Made by a program: the position numbers and the translations under genes. DNA of 64,000 nt from Ignavibacteriales bacterium (GTDB taxonomy: Bacteria; Bacteroidota; Ignavibacteria; UBA10030; SZUA-254): positions 62,001-126,000 of the forward strand of contig JACRMQ010000006.1 in NCBI GenBank assembly GCA_016214905.1, written 5' to 3'. The stretch's first letter is position 1. Every line of letters starts with the position of its first letter. Below, piece by piece: positions 1-7,202 of this stretch. Under the pieces are notes generated by a model. The model saw only the letters and a list, made by a program, of their open reading frames with translations, had not been told where the DNA came from and made no database searches.

Positions 1-669
1 CAATTCAACGTATCCGGCTTCTCTCATTAATTCTAGAAATTCATTTTCGTCGGGGAATGCTTCAATCGATCGTGGAAGATAACTGTATGCGGAATTATGA
101 CGGGAAATGATTCTGCCGATAACAGGCAGAAGAAATTTCGCATGAAAGGAATAAAGCGCGGAGATGATTGGTGAACGGGGATGTGTGAGTTCCAGTATCA
201 CAGATATTCCGCCGGACTTCAGCACCCGATACATTTCTTTCAGCGATAATAACCTGTCTTCAAAATTACGAATACCGAACGCGACGATGGTTCCGTCGAA
301 TATCCCGGTTTGGAATGGAAGCTTATGCGCGTCCACTGCTGCACATTGAATAATATTATTATTCTCGCGTTGTTCAATTTTTTTCTTGCATTCCAACAGC
401 ATCTTCATGGAAAAATCTGTGGCTACAACGGACTGAGGATGAAGGCGTAATAATTCTAATGAAACATCACCGCTTCCGGCGGCGATGTCGAGAAAATCAC
501 CGTTGATTTTTTCCTTAAAAATAATTACCGCCCGCTTTCGCCAATTTCTATCAAGTCCGAAACTGATCAGTCGGTTTAGGAGATCATATGTAGGCGCAAT
601 TCCGTCAAACATTTTTCGGATGGCTGATGATTCTCTGTGCTGTATATCCTTCATGAGCGGCATCACCAT
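1..669 (-). CDS. ubiE: Demethylmenaquinone/ubiquinone C-methyltransferase, UbiE/MenG family (C-terminus cut by window edge)
   Basis: I translated this by reading the minus strand: 223 codons are open from ATG at 669 to the window edge, so only the last few residues of a family usually about 230-250 long are missing. Family signatures are visible. The N-terminal block YDLLNRLISFGLDRNW matches UbiE signature 1. DIAAGSGD is the SAM-binding loop. FGIRNFED and RVLKSGG match the conserved core and signature 2. By family knowledge the enzyme methylates the quinone ring in menaquinone (or ubiquinone) synthesis on the cytoplasmic side of the membrane; menaquinone is more likely for this lineage, which is inference. 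In-frame ATGs at 669 and 663 compete as the start. The gene is divergent from the DUF5916 gene at 814. Confidence 0.9.
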   Translation of the reverse strand, partial: MVMPLMKDIQHRESSAIRKMFDGIAPTYDLLNRLISFGLDRNWRKRAVIIFKEKINGDFLDIAAGSGDVSLELLRLHPQSVVATDFSMKMLLECKKKIEQRENNNIIQCAAVDAHKLPFQTGIFDGTIVAFGIRNFEDRLLSLKEMYRVLKSGGISVILELTHPRSPIISALYSFHAKFLLPVIGRIISRHNSAYSYLPRSIEAFPDENEFLELMREAGYVEL

Positions 670-738
670 TAATTTCTTCAATTTTGGGTGAATTTGCAAA
701 TCGGTATAAAAAATCTTACGAGAAAACGAAAAATAATC

Positions 739-769
739 TTGCTTTTAAATATACTTTCTTGTATGTTCA
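739..769 (+). promoter_or_regulatory. Candidate Bacteroidota-type promoter for the DUF5916 gene
   Basis: TTG at 739-741 is followed after 20 bases by TATGTTCA at 762-769. This fits the TTG/TAnnTT layout (-33/-7) known for Bacteroidota sigma factors. It lies 45 bases before the deduced start at 814. The match is by eye only and the region is AT-rich. Confidence 0.35.
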
Positions 770-813
770 AAATGGCAATAATTTAGGGCACGGATATCAG
801 CGGAGTCAAAAAT

Positions 814-3282
814 ATAAAAAAATGGATTTTACTTGCATTGATATTTCAAAATATAATCTTTGCAGGAACTTCAACAAAGAATATCGTAGCATCTCACACT
901 ACTGAATCAATTTCGATCGATGGTTTGCTGGCAGAACAATCATGGTCTGCGGCTGTGCAGGTTTCGGGATTTGTGCAATTCGACCCTGATGAAGGAGCTA
1001 TAGCCACCGAAGAAACATCTGTTCGCGTCTTGTACGATGACGACGCGCTGTATGTAGGTGTGTTTTGTTTCGATTCAGAACCTGATTTGATAGTTCACCA
1101 ATTGACGCGCCGTGACCGGAGCGTGCAGGCAGATAGATTTTCGGTGATGCTCGATTCGTATTATGATCATAATACCGCATTCTTGTTCAGCGGATCTGTA
1201 TCGGGAGTGAAATCGGACGGTGTATTGTCTCACGATGGTTTGGTGTACGATGTTCAGTGGGATGCTGTATGGGATTTCGCGTCGAATATTTTCGATCATG
1301 GCTGGACGGCGGAATTTAAAATTCCTTACAGCGCTCTTCGATTTTCGAATCAGGATACAGAATATGTTTGGGGTGTAAATTTCCGTCGTTACATCGCCCG
1401 GAAGAAAGAAACAGATGAATGGGTGATGATTCCCCGGGCAGAAGTTCCGCAAGGTACCATATCATCTGTATCAAAAATGGGCAATCTATCAGGTATCGCA
1501 AACATTCATCCTCCGCTTCATATTGAAGTTCTTCCGTATCATGTTTCCAAAGGAAGTTTTTTGAATCAGCCATCTCCATTTTCATTGCGCAAAGATTATG
1601 ATCTAAACTTTGGCGTCGATCTGAAATATGGAATAACGAACAATTTCACTCTCGATGTCGCCATAAATCCCGATTTCGGTCAGGTGGAAGTTGATAAAAA
1701 AGTATTAAACCTGACAGTCTTCGAAACGGAATATCCGGAAAAACGCCCTTTCTTCCTTGAGGGATCTCAAATATTTTCATTTGGAAATGGTTTCGATAAC
1801 AAGCCGTTACCGTTGCTTTATTCGCGCCGCATCGGGAAATACCCGTCTCAATATATTAATAAATATATATTCGGTGCAGATACTTTATACCCCGGATACA
1901 ACAGTACTTATGCTGACAAGCCGGAGGTAACAACAATTTTAGGCGCAGCTAAGTTTTCGGGCAGGACTGATGATGGTCTGGTAATTGGCGCGCTGACTGC
2001 CGTGACAGACCGTGAAGAAGCCGTTCTCGAAAATTTGGATGATAAAAAATTCCCGTCAATCATGGTTGAACCGAGAGCGAGTTATAACGCTATAAGACTT
2101 TGGAAGAATTTGTGGGATTGTGCCTCATCCGGATCTTTCGGTTTGATGGCAACAAGTTCATTGAAAGAAAACCAATCTCCATCGTACACCGGAGGAATTG
2201 ATTGGAATATTAATTTCGGTGATGGGGTTTACGGTATCGACGGTTATCTCGCCGGATCAGAATCAAAATTCTATACCGATAAAAATTTGTCTGGGTCAGC
2301 CGGAAAAATAGCTGTCGGAAAATTGCGAGGTGAAAACTGGTTCGCATTCACCGGATACGATTTCGCCACAAAAAATTTTAACATCAATGATCTCGGTTTT
2401 TATTCCAAGCCGAGAGAACATGGGGGTTATTTCCAATTATCATATAAAAATGATAGAGCGGAAACGCCATTATGGCGCTATGTGCTTACTGTGCAATCTA
2501 ATTACAGGTGGAACTGGAATGGCATCAACACAGTTAAAGAGTTTGAGATTGAACCTGTATTTGAGTTCAGAAATTTCTGGCGATTGAGTCTTGATTATTA
2601 TCATGAGATGCCGTCGTACGAAGACGAGAACCGCGGGATAATCGGATTATATAAAAAACCTCCCGGCAATAAAATATTCGGGATATTGCAAACCGATTCA
2701 CGTAAACCGATCAGCGCCACGCTGAACTGCGGGTTTATGAAATACAATAACGGTTCGCAAACGCTACAATCTGTAGTTGAAGCTACGATTCGCCCGCTAA
2801 GTTGGATAGAATTTGTTCCCGGCTTCACTTTCATGAAAACTGATAGAGAAGAGGCTTGGGTGGTTGGCGCTTATTCCGGCGGATATAATTTGTTCGGAGA
2901 TCGGGATGTTGATTATTTTGATTTATCTTTGAAAGGCACAGTGACATTTACGCCGAATGTAAGCTTCCAGTTTTTCAATCAGATAATGCTCGCGAAATGG
3001 AAATATGTAAATTTAAAAACTTTAATCGCCCCCGATCAACTTCCGTTACTTCCAATTGATCAACAATATTCACCTGAATATTTCATGAAAGTTTTTAATG
3101 CCAATATAGTTTTCAGATGGGAGTATTTACCAGGGAGTACATTCTTCTTGGTTTGGACACAAGGTCGGCAGGGATACGATGGTTTATATGAACAATCTGT
3201 AGGGAGAGATTTCCATGATGTGTTCAGTTTACCGATGGATAATGTGATTCTTGCCAAGATTAGCTATTGGTGGAGTTTTTGA
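814..3282 (+). CDS. DUF5916 outer-membrane beta-barrel protein with N-terminal CBM9-like domain; apparent ATA start
   Basis: About 822 residues. After the signal peptide comes a CBM9-like carbohydrate-binding fold (about residues 30-220, beginning SISIDGLLAEQSW), followed by a long beta-strand-rich barrel. The DUF5916 hallmarks YPEKRPFFLEG (near residue 306) and YSRRIG are present. The chain ends in aromatic residues (SYWWSF), as outer-membrane barrels do. Function is unknown for the family; an envelope role linked to glycans is inferred. The first standard start codon is TTG at 838, but that cuts the signal peptide in half. Reading upstream in frame gives KKWILLALIFQNIIFA, and GGAG (802-805) sits 8 bases before ATA at 814; an in-frame stop lies at 784. 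I therefore place the start at 814, with TTG 838 as the fallback. Confidence 0.85.
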   Translation: MKKWILLALIFQNIIFAGTSTKNIVASHTTESISIDGLLAEQSWSAAVQVSGFVQFDPDEGAIATEETSVRVLYDDDALYVGVFCFDSEPDLIVHQLTRRDRSVQADRFSVMLDSYYDHNTAFLFSGSVSGVKSDGVLSHDGLVYDVQWDAVWDFASNIFDHGWTAEFKIPYSALRFSNQDTEYVWGVNFRRYIARKKETDEWVMIPRAEVPQGTISSVSKMGNLSGIANIHPPLHIEVLPYHVSKGSFLNQPSPFSLRKDYDLNFGVDLKYGITNNFTLDVAINPDFGQVEVDKKVLNLTVFETEYPEKRPFFLEGSQIFSFGNGFDNKPLPLLYSRRIGKYPSQYINKYIFGADTLYPGYNSTYADKPEVTTILGAAKFSGRTDDGLVIGALTAVTDREEAVLENLDDKKFPSIMVEPRASYNAIRLWKNLWDCASSGSFGLMATSSLKENQSPSYTGGIDWNINFGDGVYGIDGYLAGSESKFYTDKNLSGSAGKIAVGKLRGENWFAFTGYDFATKNFNINDLGFYSKPREHGGYFQLSYKNDRAETPLWRYVLTVQSNYRWNWNGINTVKEFEIEPVFEFRNFWRLSLDYYHEMPSYEDENRGIIGLYKKPPGNKIFGILQTDSRKPISATLNCGFMKYNNGSQTLQSVVEATIRPLSWIEFVPGFTFMKTDREEAWVVGAYSGGYNLFGDRDVDYFDLSLKGTVTFTPNVSFQFFNQIMLAKWKYVNLKTLIAPDQLPLLPIDQQYSPEYFMKVFNANIVFRWEYLPGSTFFLVWTQGRQGYDGLYEQSVGRDFHDVFSLPMDNVILAKISYWWSF

Positions 3283-3582
3283 AATAAACATTCCTGGCGC
3301 AAAATTCTCTCTTGCCGGACCTGTTGCATAAAAAATCCCGAGGTCGCTATCATAATTTCTCGCTCTGAAGTTGTAAAGGTTAACATCAAAATTCCCGCAA
3401 AAAAGAATTGCGGGACAGGCAAATTCCTGTCCTGTAAACCTGTAAGCCATGTTTACGCCTATCGAACCACGCTGCAATGTGCCGTATGCATCGTAATCAT
3501 AAGTGGAGCTAACTGCACCATTTGAGTCTCTCACGGTTCTTGTACTTCCTTGAGAATCAATGTTTGTGTTGACCTTATTCCC
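3229..3582 (-). pseudogene. Remnant of an RHS repeat-associated core domain protein
   Basis: The minus strand reads NIDSQGSTRTVRDSNG, then YDYDAYGTLQ, YRFTGQEF, LYNFRARNYDSDLGIF: the typical order of an RHS repeat-associated core (a last YD repeat, then the FTGQE and ARNYD blocks). The full proteins run from several hundred to thousands of residues. Here the frame is closed by a stop at 3583-3585 and there is no start or N-terminus, so this is a truncated tail fragment. Its last residues run antisense into the end of the DUF5916 gene. A GTG at 3534 could be used as a start, but a functional product is unlikely. Confidence 0.65.
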
Positions 3583-3642
3583 CTATGAAGTTCTCATTTA
3601 ATAAAATATTTTTTCATTCCTTACAAATTCTATATTTGAAAA

Positions 3643-4041
3643 TTATTGTATTTGTTTTGTTCGTAAAAAAATGCCAATTAAGAAAGCAATAATGGTTAAA
3701 ATTAGATATATGAACATAAATACTTTACCTTTTTCAAACGCACTATCACTTATCTTAAACTCCATAATATCTTTTTTCTTAACTAGTAACTTTAAAATGA
3801 TATATCCGGGAATAATGTAATATAATCCGAATTTAACAAACATTGTTGCATTACTTCCATCAAATACTTTTAATATTTCATGTGCATCGAATATTATCAA
3901 AATAAAAATAATATTTAACCAGATCAATATTAATGCCGTAAAAATGGCAGATTCATATTCTATATCTTTTGAATTTTTTAGGTTTTCATGAAATTTGTAC
4001 AATATGAAAACCATAAATGTAAGTAGTCTCTTCATGATCAT
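3643..4041 (-). CDS. Small hypothetical membrane protein next to RHS remnant
   Basis: 132 residues with three to four hydrophobic segments: about residues 33-53 (FTALILIWLNIIFILIIF), 67-85 (FGLYYIIPGYIILKLL) and 108-127 (VFMFIYLILTIIAFLIGIF), plus a hydrophobic N-terminus. It has a basic, Lys/Ile-rich AT composition. I do not recognise the family. It lies on the same strand as the RHS fragment and about 60 bases upstream of it. In polymorphic-toxin loci small membrane proteins are often immunity proteins, so this could be an orphan immunity gene left after loss of the toxin. That is only inference from context. Confidence 0.55.
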   Translation of the reverse strand: MIMKRLLTFMVFILYKFHENLKNSKDIEYESAIFTALILIWLNIIFILIIFDAHEILKVFDGSNATMFVKFGLYYIIPGYIILKLLVKKKDIMEFKISDSAFEKGKVFMFIYLILTIIAFLIGIFLRTKQIQ

Positions 4042-4198
4042 CTATCACGCAAATTTTGAATCAAATTATTCTACCAATCATTTAGTTTGTTTTTAATATA
4101 ATACTTTATTTGGGTTACTTCAACCTACAAAATTTTATTAAGCAACGTAATCATCGCATTCATTACATAGTCGTAAACTTATTTAGGATGTCTTAGGT

Positions 4199-4268
4199 TA
4201 AATGTTCACGTTATTTGCATAACAGCGCAACCATCTCGTGGAAAAAACGGGGAGGAGGTTGCGGCTAC
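4199..4268 (+). repeat. Dispersed intergenic repeat, copy A (short, internally deleted form)
   Basis: Begins AAATGTTCACGTT and ends GGAGGAGGTTGCGGCTAC. Compared with copy B it shares both ends but lacks about 26 bases internally. GCAACCATCTC (4226-4236) and GAGGAGGTTGC (4252-4262) are near-perfect inverted repeats, so the transcript or single strand could fold into a hairpin. Confidence 0.55.
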
Positions 4269-4284
4269 TTAATGTTGTCAAAAT

Positions 4285-4380
4285 AAATGTTCACGTTGTA
4301 AGCCAAACGGTGCAATCATCTCTGGTTAAAGCCGGGAGGAGACGATGTTCTGAAGAGTTGTTCCGAAGGATTGTGGCTAC
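4285..4380 (+). repeat. Dispersed intergenic repeat, copy B (full length, about 96 bases)
   Basis: Begins AAATGTTCACGTTG and ends TCCGAAGGATTGTGGCTAC. It aligns along its whole length with copy C at 22850-22946, for example GCAATC-TCTC, GCCGG-AGGA, GTT-TGA-GAGTT and TCCGAAGGATTG-GGCTAC. Three copies in 64 kb of otherwise unique sequence point to a genome-wide repeat family. Confidence 0.65.
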
Positions 4381-4522
4381 GCGGGATAGTGGGGAGACGG
4401 CCGGGATTTGATTCATATCCAAACAAATTCTTTCATTTTTCGTACCAAAGTTATGTAATTGTCAACCTTTTATCCAAAAATATGTCTAATCAGCAGTACA
4501 AAAAGAAAAGGAAGCCCGATGC

Positions 4523-5077
4523 ATGAAAGCTGCAGATGAGCAGCAGTTAATCCTTCGGGTGCGAGAAGGAGACCATGAAGCGTTTCGCCTCCTGGTTGAA
4601 CGATATATGAAATATGCCTATAACATTGCCTATGGATTTGTCGGTGATCATGATGATGCCGAAGATATTGCTCAGGAATCGTTTGTTAAAGTGTACGAGG
4701 CAATCAAATCGTTCCGAGGCGATTCTGCGTTTAACACGTGGCTTTATCGCATAGTTACCAATTTGTCGCTCAACCGTGTCCGACAAAAAAAGATTAGCAT
4801 AACGAACATGAGCATTGTTGAAAATAGTGCGGTTCAAACTGGCGATTTCCTCAAGGTGCAGCATGCCGAGGAATCAAGAGCAATTATCGAGAAGGCGCTT
4901 CATGAACTTCCAACACTTCAGCGTGCCGTTGTAATTTTAAGGCATATTAATGGATTATCCACCAAACAGGTTGGCGAAATACTTCGCTGTTCCGAAGGTA
5001 CTGTTAAAACTCATCTGCATCGCGGCATTCTTAAAATGAGAACAAAAGTTGAAATTCTAAAAGATGAACTGGTATGA
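4523..5077 (+). CDS. ECF-type RNA polymerase sigma factor
   Basis: 184 residues, the usual size for group 4 (ECF) sigma factors. Region 2 spans about residues 22-90, with the core-binding pattern DDAEDIAQESFVKVYE and the -10-reading FNTWLYRIVTN. Region 4 spans about 125-175, with the helix-turn-helix LSTKQVGEILRCSEGTVKTHL. There is no region 3, as expected. The gene's 3' end overlaps by four bases (ATGA) with a membrane-anchored zinc-finger anti-sigma gene, so the pair is almost certainly a regulated sigma/anti-sigma module. The ATG start sits 7-13 bases after GGAAGC (4510-4515), a weak ribosome site. The inducing signal cannot be read from the sequence. Confidence 0.93.
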   Translation: MKAADEQQLILRVREGDHEAFRLLVERYMKYAYNIAYGFVGDHDDAEDIAQESFVKVYEAIKSFRGDSAFNTWLYRIVTNLSLNRVRQKKISITNMSIVENSAVQTGDFLKVQHAEESRAIIEKALHELPTLQRAVVILRHINGLSTKQVGEILRCSEGTVKTHLHRGILKMRTKVEILKDELV

Positions 5078-5880
5078 TCAGGCATAAGAAAATACAAATT
5101 CAATTGTATGATTATCTTCAAAATGCACTTCCGGAAAGTGATAGAAAAATTGTTGAAAATCATCTTCGGTCGTGCGAGGTATGTAAGCGTTCAGTTGAAG
5201 ATGTGAAAAAAGTGATAGATAAATTTGAATCCGTTACCGCTCCCGCTGATGAAAGGAATGCAGAGTATTGGAATAATTTCGCCATGAGTGTGGAGAGGAA
5301 AATTCACACTCGCCGGAATAAATTGATCGTTTCAAATATTATCGATCAGCTATATTCTCTTTTTGTCATAAATAAAAAAACGACTATCGCGTTTTCCACA
5401 GCGATGATTTTAATATTTGTTGTTGGATTATGGTACACGAATGAATTACGAACGATAAAGAGTCCGGCGTATAGGAGTTCTGCTGAAAATCAAGACACAA
5501 TTTTGGTGGAGAAACGTGTTGGAGATTATTTCAGGAAATCGAAAACATTGCTGGTAGGATTAACTAACCTTGAAGTGGATCAAGGGCAATCACTTGATCT
5601 CAATACCGAGCAAAATATTTCCAGGGAATTGATTAACGAATCGAGAAATCTTCGTCGGCAGCCGATAGATATCCGGTCGGCGGAATTGATCGGAGATATG
5701 GAAAATCTGCTTGTAAATTTTTCGGAAATCGGTTCACGGACAAACCATCCTGAGTTTGAAAATATCCGCCAAAAAATTTATCGCGACAATTTGTTATTCA
5801 AAATTAGAATGGCAGAGTTTGAATTCAGTGAAGCGATGCAATCACGTTTAAAGATTCACCCGAAGAACAAAATTCCATGA
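5074..5880 (+). CDS. Membrane-anchored anti-sigma factor with zinc-finger (zf-HC2-like) domain
   Basis: 268 residues. The N-terminal cytoplasmic domain carries the anti-sigma zinc motif H30-x3-C34-x2-C37 (NHLRSCEVCK). One membrane segment lies at about residues 104-121 (TIAFSTAMILIFVVGLWY), leaving a periplasmic part of about 145 residues with no domain I recognise. By family knowledge it holds the upstream sigma factor at the membrane until a signal releases it. It overlaps the sigma gene upstream and the HEAT-repeat gene downstream by four bases each, so translation is probably coupled across all three. Confidence 0.88.
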   Translation: MIRHKKIQIQLYDYLQNALPESDRKIVENHLRSCEVCKRSVEDVKKVIDKFESVTAPADERNAEYWNNFAMSVERKIHTRRNKLIVSNIIDQLYSLFVINKKTTIAFSTAMILIFVVGLWYTNELRTIKSPAYRSSAENQDTILVEKRVGDYFRKSKTLLVGLTNLEVDQGQSLDLNTEQNISRELINESRNLRRQPIDIRSAELIGDMENLLVNFSEIGSRTNHPEFENIRQKIYRDNLLFKIRMAEFEFSEAMQSRLKIHPKNKIP

Positions 5881-7085
5881 AAACTCTATTTTTAATTCCA
5901 GTATTATTTTCGGTAGTTTCAATCATCACATCATCAGCGGAATGCCATCCGCAAATGACAAATTATGATGTTGATTATAATCTGTTGGATGATTATGAAA
6001 ATGCTGTCGTGGAAAATGATCAGGATGATCCTGCTTATTCGTTATATAAAAATGCTTATACAGATATTTTACACGAAGATTGGCAGCGTGCTTATGAAAA
6101 GATGGATAAAATATTGCGTCACTTTCCTCAATCTTTCCTCAAAGATGATGCCGAATATTGGAGTGCTTATGCTTTGAGTTACCTCGATGAAAAAAAGGCA
6201 ATGTCGACATATGAAAATTTTATCAAACTAAATCGCGGCAGTCGATATTATACTGATGCGGTAGCCGATCTTACTGAATTAAGATTAAAAAATAAAAACA
6301 ATGCTTCAGCGAAATGGGATAATCGTCATATAAAAGTCTACGTAAAAAATGATGGTGAGATGGTAGGCGAGGGAATACGGAAGATTAAAATCAACACCGA
6401 TAAAATTGTCATCGGAGAAGGACCTGAGACTTTAATAGTTGGAAAGGGGAAAATAACGATACGCGGTGACGGGAATAGTTATTCGTATTCATATAATATT
6501 TCCTCGAAATTAAAATCGGTGGAGCGGGTTCTTCAGTATCACACCAAACGAATTAACCGGTTGCAAGAGATACAAGATCGGGTTGATCCAAAGCCTCTTA
6601 CAAAACAGAGAGAGATAAACGTTGTGGTGGATACTGATGAGATGAAAGAAAGTGAAAATAATTTCAGAAAATTAAGAAAAGTTGTTCTCGATTTAAACCA
6701 GCCGCTAGATGCAAGAGAAACAGCTCTGATGAATCTATCTGCATTTAAGAAAATAGATGTTCTTCCGGTTTTCGTCGATGTGGCAAAACGGGATACATCT
6801 GAAGATATTCAATTCATGGTCGTAGATATTTTGAGTAATAAGGAAAAGTCGATTTCTGTTTTAATAAATTTGTTTAATAATATTCCACCGGGCAGAAAAC
6901 AACAGCGTGAAATGGTTTTCTATCGAATAGCGGAGAATGGTGGAGAGGAAGCTGTTGATTTTCTGAAGGATATCGCTTTATCGAACGAAGAAAATGATTT
7001 TAAAAATCAAGCTATTTATTTTCTCGGCAGTATCGGAGGTTCCAAATCGCGAGAAGCATTGTTAGAGATATTAAATGGAAAGTAA
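5877..7085 (+). CDS. Exported protein with TPR-like N-terminal part and C-terminal HEAT repeats
   Basis: 402 residues starting with a signal peptide (about 1-23, ending SSAEC). Residues about 50-130 resemble a tetratricopeptide-like helical pair of the type in YbgF/outer-membrane assembly proteins (YKNAYTDILHEDWQRAYEKMDKIL). A Gly-rich beta region follows at about 150-210. The C-terminal 130 residues have HEAT-like repeats (LPVFVDVAKRDTSEDIQFMVVDIL; ALSNEENDFKNQAIYFLGSIGG). It is third in the sigma/anti-sigma operon with a four-base overlap, so it may be the periplasmic sensor or effector of that system (inference). Confidence 0.8.
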   Translation: MKTLFLIPVLFSVVSIITSSAECHPQMTNYDVDYNLLDDYENAVVENDQDDPAYSLYKNAYTDILHEDWQRAYEKMDKILRHFPQSFLKDDAEYWSAYALSYLDEKKAMSTYENFIKLNRGSRYYTDAVADLTELRLKNKNNASAKWDNRHIKVYVKNDGEMVGEGIRKIKINTDKIVIGEGPETLIVGKGKITIRGDGNSYSYSYNISSKLKSVERVLQYHTKRINRLQEIQDRVDPKPLTKQREINVVVDTDEMKESENNFRKLRKVVLDLNQPLDARETALMNLSAFKKIDVLPVFVDVAKRDTSEDIQFMVVDILSNKEKSISVLINLFNNIPPGRKQQREMVFYRIAENGGEEAVDFLKDIALSNEENDFKNQAIYFLGSIGGSKSREALLEILNGK

Positions 7086-7202
7086 ATATTTCAGTCATTG
7101 ATATTTCTCCGCGATCTCCGTTTCAACAAATGTTGATTCCCACCGAATAATTTCTTAGTTTCTGAAGTCATTTTAAACATTATCCCCAAAACAGGAGATT
7201 TT

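Larger units (their letters stand above)
4042..4522. other. Gene-free region of about 480 bases carrying two related repeats
   Basis: No supported reading frame. The left part (4042-4195) is AT-rich with nothing recognisable. The middle holds two related repeat copies (4199-4380), and a short GC-rich tail follows. The stretch before the sigma-factor gene at 4523 presumably contains its promoter, but I could not identify it with confidence. Confidence 0.6.

Noticed and set aside
684-905. 73-codon frame before the DUF5916 gene
   Set aside because: It overlaps the signal peptide of the real gene in another frame, has no ribosome site and is low-complexity.
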